Shown piece by piece: positions 8,148 to 15,840 of a stretch of 64,000 bases of DNA. The position numbers and the translations under genes are program-made. Position 1 is the first letter of the stretch. Every line of letters begins with the position of its first letter. Origin of the DNA: Sphingomonas ginkgonis (lineage in GTDB: Bacteria; Pseudomonadota; Alphaproteobacteria; Sphingomonadales; Sphingomonadaceae); assembly GCF_003970925.1 (NCBI RefSeq), contig NZ_RWJF01000001.1:614501-678500 (forward strand), given 5' to 3'. The notes beneath the pieces are model-generated. The model ran no database searches and had not been told where the DNA came from. It saw only the letters and a program-made list of their open reading frames with translations.

Positions 8148-8864
8148 TCAGGAGGCGAGTCGCACGGGCTCTTCGGCAGGACGGAGCGCCGCATCGCCCG
8201 ACGAACCGCCGCGTCGATGAACGTCGTTCCCGGATCGACGATCGGCGTCGAAGGCGGCCAGCGTGTCGCGCAGGTGGGTGCGCGAGATCAGCAGGCAGCT
8301 GCCGTCGCGACAGCAGACCTGCCAGCGACGGCCGCGACGGACGAGCTGCTCGATCGTGTCGCGGCGGACCAGGGTCGAGCGATGGATGCGGATGAAGCGT
8401 TCCCCCGGCAGCCGCTCGGCGAGCGCCTGGAGGGTGCTGTGGAGCAGCCAGGTGGCGCCCTCGGCATGGATCCGGACATAGTCGCGCTCGGCCGTGACCC
8501 GCTCGATCGCCGCGAGCAGCAGGCGCCGGTAGCCGCCGGCGACGGGGACCAGGAGGTCGGCGCTGGCGGCCTCGTCGGCAGGCTCGTGGTGACGGCAGAT
8601 GATGCTGACGTCGATGTCGACGGCATCCCCGTCGAGCTCCTCGCGGGTGCGGTTCAGCCATTCGTCGAGCGCGGCGGGGCTCTCGAACGCCATTTCCGCG
8701 GCGAAATCGAACCGGCCGGTGAGGTCGAAGCCGCTGCAGCAGGCCGGCGATTCGACCAGCCCGCGGCGGAGCGCCGCGATGCGATTCGGCGCGAGCTCGG
8801 CCTGGAAGGCGATGCAAAGAAGGACCCGTAAGTCGTCGGGAACAGAGGATCTGATTGCGCCCAT
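8148..8864 (-). CDS. Transcriptional regulator: Lrp/AsnC-like ligand domain plus C-terminal LytTR DNA-binding domain
   Basis: 238 aa, cytosolic. Residues 112-203 are a LytTR domain: RVTAERDYVRIH, then RFIRIHRSTLVRRDTI, the hallmark of this DNA-binding beta fold. Residues about 11-95 do not look like a receiver; SPACCSGFDLTGRFDFAAEM followed by an acidic helix resembles the dimeric alpha/beta-barrel (RAM) ligand domain of Lrp/AsnC proteins, without their HTH. The last 35 residues are Arg/Gly-rich and probably flexible. It precedes two UrcA genes on the same strand and faces a small secreted-protein gene, with CCGATTTC repeats between. The LytTR call is firm; the N-terminal assignment is by eye. 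Confidence 0.82.
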   Translation of the reverse strand: MGAIRSSVPDDLRVLLCIAFQAELAPNRIAALRRGLVESPACCSGFDLTGRFDFAAEMAFESPAALDEWLNRTREELDGDAVDIDVSIICRHHEPADEAASADLLVPVAGGYRRLLLAAIERVTAERDYVRIHAEGATWLLHSTLQALAERLPGERFIRIHRSTLVRRDTIEQLVRRGRRWQVCCRDGSCLLISRTHLRDTLAAFDADRRSGNDVHRRGGSSGDAALRPAEEPVRLAS

Positions 8865-8936
8865 GACTCGGCTCCCGTGCGCTTACCGCCCGTCCCAGCC
8901 GACCGCCCCAAGCGCCTTTCTTACCATAGGCTAGGA

Positions 8937-9044
8937 CCGATTTCCGACTCGTGGCCGATTTCGGCGTGGTCCGATCGCGGGCTATGCTGGCCGGAGCGCC
9001 GCCCGAGTCGGCGAGCGCGGGTGCGTCCTTCCGAGCCGATTTCC
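8937..9044. promoter_or_regulatory. Three CCGATTTC repeats in the regulator/secreted-protein intergenic region
   Basis: CCGATTTC occurs at 8937-8944, 8955-8962 and 9036-9043. The first two are direct repeats 18 bp apart and the third lies 26 bp before the start of the small secreted-protein gene. LytTR regulators bind paired direct repeats of about 9 bp, so these are plausible sites for the adjacent regulator. No binding evidence exists in the sequence beyond repetition and placement. Confidence 0.4.
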
Positions 9045-9069
9045 ATCATCTCGAAGCAGGGAGCAGACC

Positions 9070-9321
9070 ATGATGACACGCAAAGCCATGCTGACCTTCG
9101 CCGCGCTGGCGGCCGCCACCCCGGCGCTGGCCGGGGAAGTGACGGGCACCGGAAGCCCGACGCCGATCGATTCCTTCCGCGCTCACTCGCTGTGCGCTTT
9201 TTCCGGGCTGAACGACGACGGGCTCGGGCCGAGCAGCCTAGTCCAGGCCTATGGCATGTTCATCAAGGTCGGAGGGCCGGGATCGGCGCTGAGCCCGAGC
9301 ATCGGCTGCCGCGGCAACTAG
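9070..9321 (+). CDS. Small secreted protein of unknown function
   Basis: 83 aa. The signal peptide (MLTFAALAAATPALAG) is followed by a mature chain of about 60 residues rich in Ser, Gly and Asp, with two Cys (SLCAFSG and IGCRGN) that could pair after export. I do not recognise a family. GGGAG lies 9 bases before the ATG; a second ATG follows immediately. The gene is alone between the LytTR-type regulator (divergent) and a winged-helix regulator (convergent), so it may be a target of the former. A GC-rich hairpin follows its stop. Confidence 0.6.
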   Translation: MMTRKAMLTFAALAAATPALAGEVTGTGSPTPIDSFRAHSLCAFSGLNDDGLGPSSLVQAYGMFIKVGGPGSALSPSIGCRGN

Positions 9322-9336
9322 TTTCCGATTGTGAGC

Positions 9337-9368
9337 GCCGCCCCGGCCCCGGCTCGGTCCGGGGCGGC
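9337..9368. terminator. Candidate hairpin between convergent genes
   Basis: A perfect 10-bp inverted repeat (9337-9346 with 9359-9368, GCCGCCCCGG and its complement) with a 12-base loop lies between the secreted-protein stop (9321) and the regulator stop (9374). There is no T-run, so termination is plausible but unproven. Confidence 0.5.
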
Positions 9369-9373
9369 ACCTC

Positions 9374-9694
9374 CTACTCCGCGCCGCCGGCGACGATCCG
9401 CTGCAACGCGGCGACGTGCTGGTCGAAGCGCTTGCGTCCATCCCGGCTGAGGCTGGCCCAGGTCCGCTGGCGCCCCTCGCTGCTGGCCTTGCGCAACTTG
9501 ATCAGCCCGGCATCCGCCAGCGCGGAGAGATGCTTGGACATGACCGAGTCGCTCGCGCCGGTGATCGCCTTGAGGCGCGCGAACTCCGCCTCGTCGACGT
9601 TGGCGAGCACCGCGGCGACCTGCAGCCGGGCCGGCGCCTGCAGCAGCGGCTCGAACCCGGCGATCGGGTCGAACGGTTCAGGCGCCGAGTTCAC
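9374..9694 (-). CDS. Winged-helix transcriptional regulator (MarR/ArsR-like)
   Basis: 106 aa consisting of one winged helix-turn-helix domain of the small DNA-binding type found in ArsR/MarR-like repressors. PARLQVAAVLANVDEAEFARLK is followed by the recognition-helix stretch GASDSVMSKHLSALADAGLI and a wing with RQRTWASLSRDGR. It has no sensor domain and no conserved metal-binding Cys pair. Its start overlaps the end of the upstream membrane-protein gene by 17 bp, so the pair is one operon. Three palindromes upstream of that operon are its likely operators, implying autoregulation. Confidence 0.85.
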   Translation of the reverse strand: MNSAPEPFDPIAGFEPLLQAPARLQVAAVLANVDEAEFARLKAITGASDSVMSKHLSALADAGLIKLRKASSEGRQRTWASLSRDGRKRFDQHVAALQRIVAGGAE

Positions 9695-10121
9695 GGACGA
9701 ACACCCGCTGCCAGATCACGCTGCCCTGATAGGCGACGACAAACGCCAGCCCGGCCAGCGCGACGCTGGCGAGCGGCAGCCCGCGCGAGAGGCCGAGATA
9801 GACGCTGAGACCATAGATGCCGAGCAGCAGCAGCAGCAGCGGCAGCGCCACCATCCGGGTGCGGCCGCGCCGGTAGCCGTTGATGAAGACGCCGAGCCGA
9901 CGCCGGTCGGAGCGGACGATGAAGCCCATGCCGAACAGAACGGCGAGCAGGATCACGAAGCGAAGGACGAGCGGCACGGCGGGCGAGACGACGAGCCCGG
10001 CCTCGAGCCCGGCGAAGGCGGCGTGACGCCAGGGCGGGCACATCGCCATATCGGCGAGCTGCCGCTCGGCCCCCTGCTTGGCGGTAAGCGCTTCCAGCGC
10101 CTCGGCATGAATGTCGGTCAT
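9678..10121 (-). CDS. Integral membrane protein of unknown function, partner of winged-helix regulator
   Basis: 147 aa with about four hydrophobic helices: SPAVPLVLRFVILLAVLFGMG, MVALPLLLLLLGIYGLSV, and a segment from LASVALAGLAFVVAY onward. The N-terminal 35 residues are charged and cytosolic-looking. I recognise no family. It is the first gene of a two-gene operon with the regulator, whose start it overlaps. This regulator-plus-membrane-protein pairing suggests sensing or buffering of a membrane-related signal, but that is only contextual. The run of CTG leucine codons near 9823-9841 is coding, not a repeat element. Confidence 0.7.
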   Translation of the reverse strand: MTDIHAEALEALTAKQGAERQLADMAMCPPWRHAAFAGLEAGLVVSPAVPLVLRFVILLAVLFGMGFIVRSDRRRLGVFINGYRRGRTRMVALPLLLLLLGIYGLSVYLGLSRGLPLASVALAGLAFVVAYQGSVIWQRVFVRELGA

Positions 10122-10135
10122 CGGCGAATCCCTTG

Positions 10136-10202
10136 TTTCCAGTGTGGAAAGTCATGCACTCTGCTTTCCAATCTGGCAAGTGACAATTTTCCAACTCGGA
10201 AA
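10136..10202. promoter_or_regulatory. Triple palindromic operator TTTCCA-N3-TGGAAA
   Basis: Three copies of one palindrome lie in the gap between the membrane protein/regulator operon and the aminopeptidase gene. The copy at 10136-10150 is perfect (TTTCCA GTG TGGAAA). The copy at 10164-10180 has one arm mismatch, and so does the one at 10188-10202. Centres are about 29 and 23 bp apart. The AT-rich sites stand out from the GC-rich surroundings. They are best read as operators of the winged-helix regulator and could also affect the divergent aminopeptidase gene. Confidence 0.6.
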
Positions 10203-10276
10203 GTTGAACCTCGTGCCGGCGCGTAGGCGGGTGCTTTGTCTTGTTGCCGCTGGCCCGGAGTCCTACACCGCGGCTC

Positions 10277-12070
10277 ATGTCCAGCCATGCCGACCGCCTC
10301 GCCGCCCTTCGCCAGCAGCTCCAAAGCGACCAGCTCGACGGCTTCGTCGTCCCGCTGACCGACGAGCATATGAGCGAATATGTCGGCAGCTATGCGCAGC
10401 GGCTGGCCTGGCTGACCGGGTTCGAGGGTTCGGCGGGCACCGCGGTGGTGCTGCCGGCCGAGGCGGCGATCTTCACCGACGGGCGCTACACGCTGCAGGT
10501 CAGGAGCCAGGTCGACGGCGAGCACTGGAGCTACGAGTCGGTGCCCGAGACCAGCGTCGCCGACTGGCTCAAGGGACATGTGCCGGACGGCGGGCGGATC
10601 GGCTATGATCCCTGGCTGCACAGCCGCGACTGGGTAGCGCGGGCGAGCGAGGCGCTCGGCGCGAAGGGGGCGACCCTGGTGCAGGTGCAGCGCAACCCGA
10701 TCGACGCGGTGTGGGCCGACCGGCCCGAAGCGTCCAAGGCGCGGCTGACGGTCCAGCCGGAGCAGTTCACCGGCCGGTCGTCGGCGGACAAGCGGCAGGT
10801 GATCGCCGACTGGCTGGGTGAGCAGGGGGCCGACGCGGCGGTGCTGGCCGCGCTCGACTCGATCGCCTGGACCTTCAACGTGCGCGGCACCGACGTCAGC
10901 CATACGCCGGTCGCGCTGGCCTTCGCGCTGGTCCGCGCCGACGGCACCGCCGACCTGTTCGTCGAAGAGGAGAAGATCGACGGCGAGGTCCGCCAGCATC
11001 TCGGCAACGGCGTCCGGATCCATCCGCGCGCGAGCTTCGAGGCGTTCCTCGCCGGGCTGAGGGACCAGACGGTGGCGGTCGACCCCGAGCGGTCGGTCGC
11101 GGCGATCTTCGAGGCGCTCGACCGCGCCGGCGCGACGATCATCAAGCTCCGCGACCCGACGGTGCTGCCGCGAGCGATCAAGAACGAGGCGGAGCTGGCC
11201 GGGCACCGCTCGGCGCAGACCCGCGATGGAGCGGCGATTGCGCGCTTCCTGCGCTGGGTCGAGACGGAGGCGCCCGGGGGAATGCTCGACGAGCTGACCG
11301 CCTCGGACCGGCTGGAGGCGCTGCGCAAGGAGACGGGCGAGCTTCGCGACCTCAGCTTCGACACCATCTCGGGGGCGGGGCCGAACGGAGCGATCGTCCA
11401 TTACCGGGCGAGCGAAGCGACCAACCGCAAGCTGGAGACGGGCTCGCTCTACCTCGTCGACAGCGGCGGCCAATATGCCGACGGGACGACCGACATCACC
11501 CGCACGGTCGCGGTGGGCGAGCCGACCGACGAAATGCGCGACCGCTTCACGCGGGTGCTGAAGGGCCATATCGCGCTCTCGACGGCACGCTTCCCCAAGG
11601 GGGTGCGCGGGTCGCAGCTCGACAGTTTCGCGCGGCGGCCGCTGTGGGAGGCAGGGCTCGATTATGCGCACGGCACCGGCCACGGGGTCGGCAGCTTTCT
11701 CTCGGTCCACGAGGGGCCGCAGCGCATCTCGCCGGTCGGCAGCGCGCAGAGTGGCGGGGACGAGCCGCTGCAGGCGGGCATGATCCTCTCCAACGAGCCC
11801 GGCTACTACAAGGCGGGCGAGTACGGCATCCGAATCGAGAACCTGGTGCTGGTCATCCCGGTCGAGGTGGACGGGGCGGAGAAGGAACTGCTCGGGTTCG
11901 AGACGCTGACCTTCGCGCCGATCGACCGGCGGCTGATCGTCAGGGAAATGCTGAGCGGCGAGGAGCTCGGCTGGCTCAACGCCTATCACGCCGAGGTGGT
12001 GAAGCGGATCGGACCGGGGCTGACGGGGGACGATCTCGCCTGGCTCAAGGAGGCCTGCGCGCCGCTCTAA
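10277..12070 (+). CDS. Xaa-Pro aminopeptidase (M24B, large three-domain type)
   Basis: 597 aa, the length of the large aminopeptidase P form that removes N-terminal residues preceding proline. Two creatinase-like N-terminal domains (residues about 5-310) precede the pita-bread catalytic domain. The dimetal ligands are visible: Asp in YLVDSGGQYADGTTDITRTV (two Asp), His in AHGTGHGVGSF, Glu in LSNEPGYYKAGEYGIRIEN (two Glu). There is no signal peptide, so it is cytosolic. The ATG at 10277 is the first plausible start; no strong Shine-Dalgarno is visible. The start lies 74 bp from the nearest operator-like palindrome. Confidence 0.92.
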   Translation: MSSHADRLAALRQQLQSDQLDGFVVPLTDEHMSEYVGSYAQRLAWLTGFEGSAGTAVVLPAEAAIFTDGRYTLQVRSQVDGEHWSYESVPETSVADWLKGHVPDGGRIGYDPWLHSRDWVARASEALGAKGATLVQVQRNPIDAVWADRPEASKARLTVQPEQFTGRSSADKRQVIADWLGEQGADAAVLAALDSIAWTFNVRGTDVSHTPVALAFALVRADGTADLFVEEEKIDGEVRQHLGNGVRIHPRASFEAFLAGLRDQTVAVDPERSVAAIFEALDRAGATIIKLRDPTVLPRAIKNEAELAGHRSAQTRDGAAIARFLRWVETEAPGGMLDELTASDRLEALRKETGELRDLSFDTISGAGPNGAIVHYRASEATNRKLETGSLYLVDSGGQYADGTTDITRTVAVGEPTDEMRDRFTRVLKGHIALSTARFPKGVRGSQLDSFARRPLWEAGLDYAHGTGHGVGSFLSVHEGPQRISPVGSAQSGGDEPLQAGMILSNEPGYYKAGEYGIRIENLVLVIPVEVDGAEKELLGFETLTFAPIDRRLIVREMLSGEELGWLNAYHAEVVKRIGPGLTGDDLAWLKEACAPL

Positions 12071-12126
12071 TCCTGCGCCAAACCAAGGAGACAGCGTTCG
12101 ATCCGGCGGATCATAGATCTGCTATT

Positions 12127-12145
12127 GCGAGTCACTCTCATTATC
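12127..12145. promoter_or_regulatory. Fur-like box upstream of the siderophore receptor
   Basis: Read on the minus strand, this 19-bp stretch starts GATAATGA and agrees with the classical GATAATGATAATCATTATC Fur consensus at about 13 of 19 positions. It lies about 30 bp before the ATG of a TonB-dependent receptor, where iron repression would be expected. The second half is weak. Confidence 0.5.
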
Positions 12146-12174
12146 GTTAGTTCGCGCCTCGAAGGGAATTGACG

Positions 12175-14313
12175 ATGCGCCGCTGCCTCCTCCTGCTCAC
12201 GCCCATGCTGCTGCCCGCGACCGCGCAGGCCGCGGAGGAAACGGCCGAGCAGCCGATCATCGTCACCGGCGAGCGGATCAACTACGACGTCCGCCACAGC
12301 AGCACCGCGACCAAGACGGACACCGACCTCAAGGACGTGCCGCAGGCGGTGAGCGTGATCAGCGCCGAGCAGATCGGCGACCAGGCGATGCGCTCGATCG
12401 GCGACGTCCTCCGCTACGTTCCGGGCGTGGCGCTGAACGGGGGCGAGGGGCACCGCGACCAGATCGCGATCCGCGGCAATGCGACGACCGCGGACTTCTT
12501 CCTTGATGGGCTGCGCGACGACGTCCAATTTTACCGTCCGCTCTACAATCTCGAGCGGGTCGAGGTGCTGAAGGGGCCGAACGCGATGATCTTCGGCCGC
12601 GGCGGCGGTGGCGGGATCGTCAACCGGGTGACCAAGCGGGCCGAATGGCGCCCCTTCGCGGCCGGCAGCCTGTCGCTCGACAGCCATGGCGCCGGCGATG
12701 TCGAGCTCGACCTCGACGCGCCGCTGTCCGCGACGCTGGCCGGGCGGCTCAACGCGCTGGCCGAGCGGGTCGACAACCGCCGCAACGCGACGGGCCGCCG
12801 CGAGGCGATCAATCCGACGCTCGGCTGGCGGCCGAGCGAGCGGACCCGGATCGACCTCGGGTTCGAGGCGGTGCACGACCGCCGGCTGATCGACCGCGGC
12901 GTGCCGTCGGACGCGCGGGGCCGCGGGCTGCCCTCGATCAGCGACCCGGCGCGCCCGCTGACCGGGTTCGGCGAGACGCTGTTCGGCGACCGCAACGTGA
13001 ACCGGACACGCTTCGACAGCCAGGTCTCGACCCTGTTCGTCGAGCATCGCTTCAGCGAGGCGGTGCGGATGAACGCCAAGGCGCTCTACGGCCATTACGA
13101 CAAATTCTACCGCAACGAGATGGCGGCGAGCCCGGCGGACGAGTTCACCAGCGGCGGCGTGACCAGCACCCGGGTCGGGATTGAGGCCTATCAGTCGCGG
13201 ACCAAGCGGCGGAACCTCCAGCTGCAGGACGACCTGATCGCCGAGGTGAGCACCGGTCCGGTTCGCCACACGCTGGTCGCGGGCGTCGACTACAGCCGGC
13301 AGCGGACCTTCGCCGATCGCCAGCAGGGCTTCTTCGCATCGTCGCCCTTCACCGCGTCGAGCAACCGCCGCTACTATGCGCTGCTCCAGCCGACGCTCGA
13401 CCTGCCGGCGGTGACCTTCACCTGTGTCGTCGGGCTGGGCTGCAACGATGCGACCAGCCACGCCGAGGCGCTGGGCGCCTATGTCCAGGACCAGGCGCGG
13501 ATCGGCGAGCATGTCGAGATCCTCGCCGGGCTTCGCCGCGACCATTTCAAGCTGCGGGTCGAGGACCGGGTGGCCGGCCGCACCCTCCGCCGCAGTGACG
13601 ATCTCTGGTCGCCGCGGCTCGGCCTGGTGCTGAAGCCAAGCGAGGCCCTGTCCATCTACGGCAGCTACAGCCGAAGCTTCCTGCCGCAGTCGGGCGACCA
13701 GTTCTCCAGCCTCGACCCGACCACCGCGGCGCTCAAGCCCGAGAAGTTCGTCAACCGCGAGGTCGGCGCCAAGTGGCGCGCGCTGCCGAACCTCGACCTG
13801 ACGCTCGCCGCCTATGTGCTGGACCGCGCCAATACCCGCGCCGCCGACCCGGTGAGCGGGCTGACCGTGCTGACCGGCGCGCAGCGGAGCAAGGGTGTCG
13901 AGCTCGGCGTCCAGGGGCGGGTCGGCCGCCTGTCGCTGAGCGGCGGCGCGGCGCTGCAGGACGCGGAGATCCGCCGCACCACCACCGCCGCGCCGGCCGG
14001 GCGCAAGGTCGCGCTGGTGCCGCGTTTCCAGGCCTCGCTGTGGGGCCGCTATGACGTCACCCGCGCGCTGGGGCTGGGGGCGGGCGTCTACCACCAGTCG
14101 AAGAGCTTCGCCTCGATCAGCAATGCGGTGGTGCTGCCCGCCTTCACCCGGGTCGACGGGGCGGCGTTCGTCAAGCTGACGAGCCGGGTCGAGGCGCAGC
14201 TCAACGTCGAGAACCTGCTCGGCAACCGCTACACGGCGCTGGCGGGCAATGACAATAATCTCACGCCGGGCAACCCGCGGACGGTTCGGGCGACGCTGCG
14301 CTTCGGCTTCTAG
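12175..14313 (+). CDS. TonB-dependent siderophore receptor
   Basis: 712 aa outer-membrane receptor. The signal peptide is MRRCLLLLTPMLLPATAQA, and IIVTGERI near residue 30 is the usual start of the plug region. The plug runs to about 160 and contains DVPQAVSVISAEQI, RYVPGV, FFLDGLRDD and VEVLKGPNAMIFGRG, the pattern of ferric-siderophore receptors. A 22-strand barrel follows and ends in the terminal aromatic LRFGF needed for outer-membrane insertion. It imports an iron chelate using TonB-ExbBD energy; the ligand is not predictable. The start at ATG 12175 has AAGGGA upstream. A Fur-like box precedes it, and its stop shares CTAG with the convergent DNA repair gene. Confidence 0.93.
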   Translation: MRRCLLLLTPMLLPATAQAAEETAEQPIIVTGERINYDVRHSSTATKTDTDLKDVPQAVSVISAEQIGDQAMRSIGDVLRYVPGVALNGGEGHRDQIAIRGNATTADFFLDGLRDDVQFYRPLYNLERVEVLKGPNAMIFGRGGGGGIVNRVTKRAEWRPFAAGSLSLDSHGAGDVELDLDAPLSATLAGRLNALAERVDNRRNATGRREAINPTLGWRPSERTRIDLGFEAVHDRRLIDRGVPSDARGRGLPSISDPARPLTGFGETLFGDRNVNRTRFDSQVSTLFVEHRFSEAVRMNAKALYGHYDKFYRNEMAASPADEFTSGGVTSTRVGIEAYQSRTKRRNLQLQDDLIAEVSTGPVRHTLVAGVDYSRQRTFADRQQGFFASSPFTASSNRRYYALLQPTLDLPAVTFTCVVGLGCNDATSHAEALGAYVQDQARIGEHVEILAGLRRDHFKLRVEDRVAGRTLRRSDDLWSPRLGLVLKPSEALSIYGSYSRSFLPQSGDQFSSLDPTTAALKPEKFVNREVGAKWRALPNLDLTLAAYVLDRANTRAADPVSGLTVLTGAQRSKGVELGVQGRVGRLSLSGGAALQDAEIRRTTTAAPAGRKVALVPRFQASLWGRYDVTRALGLGAGVYHQSKSFASISNAVVLPAFTRVDGAAFVKLTSRVEAQLNVENLLGNRYTALAGNDNNLTPGNPRTVRATLRFGF

Positions 14314-15779
14314 CCGGCCAGCTCCGCGGCCCGCTCGCGGATCCGGGTGAGGTCGCGGACGAACAGGGCCCGCTCCTCTCGGCGGCGGTCCTCCTCGGGG
14401 ATGCGGAGGAGGAAGCTGGGGTGGACGGTGATCCAGCATTCCCCGCCGTCGGGGAGTGTCAGCGGCGTCTCGCGGGCGCGGGTGATGGTCACCGTCTTGC
14501 CGGTCAGCGAGCGGGCGGCGGTGGCGCCAAGCGCGACGGTCAGCGGCGGCTTGATCAGCTGCCGCTCCTGGTCGATCCACCAGCGGCAGGCCTCGATCTC
14601 GCCGGCATCGGGCTTTGCGTGGATGCGCTTCTTGCCGCGGGCGACGAACTTGAAGTGCTTGACCGCATTGGTGACGTAGGTCTGCGTGCGGTCGATGCCG
14701 GCTCGCTCGAGCGCCTCGTCGAACAGCTGGCCGGCGGGTCCGACGAAGGGGCGGCCGGCGAGATCTTCCTGGTCGCCGGGCTGCTCCCCGACGAACAGGA
14801 TGGTCGGGTCGAGCGGGCCTTCGCCGAACACGGTCTGGGTGGCGTGGCAGTGGAGGTCGCAGCGGGTACAGGCGCGCGCCTCGGCCATCAGCGCTTCCCA
14901 TGCGGCGCGCAGGTTGCCGCCGGGCTCGAGCCGCCGCTCGGCTACCACCGCCTGTTCCATCCCGGTCTTCGCCGCCGCGCGGTCGATCATCTCCAGCTCC
15001 CTGCCTCGCGCCCCGGCGATCAGCGGGGCAACGAGCGAGGTCTCGGGCATGTTGCGCCAGTATTTCTTGGGCATTTCCTTGAGCATCGCCCCGATCTTGA
15101 GGCGCGCGGGGTTGAAGATGTTGGCGTAGTAGGTTTTCCAGGTTTCCTCGAGAGGGTCGCCGTCGGGGGCCTCGGCCTTGGTCGCGCCGGGGCTTTCGCT
15201 CAGCGTCGCGCGGTCCCAGTGGATCGACAGTTCGGGCGTCAGGATCGACCAGCGCATGTTGGCGAAGCGGCGCATGAAGAAGCCCGCCTCGCGCCGGACG
15301 ATGTGGTGCTCGGGCTCGAACCAGGCGACGAAGCGCGGCTCCCCGTCCGGGTCCGCCACCTCGCGGAAGCGGACGAAGGCGTGCATCTTGTGCGCGTCGC
15401 GGCGGACTTCCTTGGCGAGCTTCTCGAGCCGGCCGACCAGCGGGTCGGCGCGGTCCTCCATCGCCTTTCGCTCGGTCCGGAGCCGCCACAGCAGCGCGTA
15501 GAGGAGGGCGAAGCGCTCGGGGTCGGAGTGGGCGATCACCGCGCGGGCGAGATCGACGAACCCGCGCGGCACGCTGAAGCTCGCCGCCGCGGCCGGACGG
15601 GGGGTGTCGCCGCCGAACAGGTCGCCCTCGCCGCCGGCGACCGTCCACACCACCTGCTCGGGCGGGACGCCGGACTCGGCGAGGTCGCGCGCGGCGTCGC
15701 GCCAGCCCTCGAAGTCGTCCTCGGCGGCAAGCTGGATGCGGACCGGCGCGGCGGCGGTCCGACCGGCCGGGGCGCTCAT
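14310..15779 (-). CDS. UdgX-type uracil-DNA glycosylase fused to a TIGR03915-type domain
   Basis: 489 aa with two parts. Residues 12-275 match the DNA-repair-associated domain that usually accompanies a radical-SAM partner (HMFxRF-type core KMHAFVRFRE, then WFEPEHHIVRREAGFF and the DUF4130-like WKTYYANIFNPARLK). Residues 295-489 are a UDG superfamily domain: GEQPGDQEDLAGRPFVGPAG (331-350), the UdgX signature KKRIH at 383-387 whose His forms a covalent bond with the abasic sugar in characterised UdgX, and HPS (453-455). Cys304/307 and Cys398/448 are candidates for a 4Fe-4S cluster. It is transcribed in the same direction as the radical-SAM gene, but a glycoside hydrolase gene lies between them. 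Confidence 0.88.
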   Translation of the reverse strand: MSAPAGRTAAAPVRIQLAAEDDFEGWRDAARDLAESGVPPEQVVWTVAGGEGDLFGGDTPRPAAAASFSVPRGFVDLARAVIAHSDPERFALLYALLWRLRTERKAMEDRADPLVGRLEKLAKEVRRDAHKMHAFVRFREVADPDGEPRFVAWFEPEHHIVRREAGFFMRRFANMRWSILTPELSIHWDRATLSESPGATKAEAPDGDPLEETWKTYYANIFNPARLKIGAMLKEMPKKYWRNMPETSLVAPLIAGARGRELEMIDRAAAKTGMEQAVVAERRLEPGGNLRAAWEALMAEARACTRCDLHCHATQTVFGEGPLDPTILFVGEQPGDQEDLAGRPFVGPAGQLFDEALERAGIDRTQTYVTNAVKHFKFVARGKKRIHAKPDAGEIEACRWWIDQERQLIKPPLTVALGATAARSLTGKTVTITRARETPLTLPDGGECWITVHPSFLLRIPEEDRRREERALFVRDLTRIRERAAELAG

Positions 15780-15840
15780 GCGGCCAGTTCCAGGCGTGGC
15801 CGCAACCGCCGCTGGCCGGGCGGGTTCAGCGAGAGGTCCC

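Noticed and set aside
9823..9841. Short GCAGCAGCAG run that could be read as a microsatellite
   Set aside because: It encodes a Leu run of a transmembrane helix in the 147-aa membrane protein.
15780..15840. Possible second LexA box in the 61-bp gap upstream of the UdgX-type gene
   Set aside because: A GTTC is present, but no second GTTC lies seven bases away.
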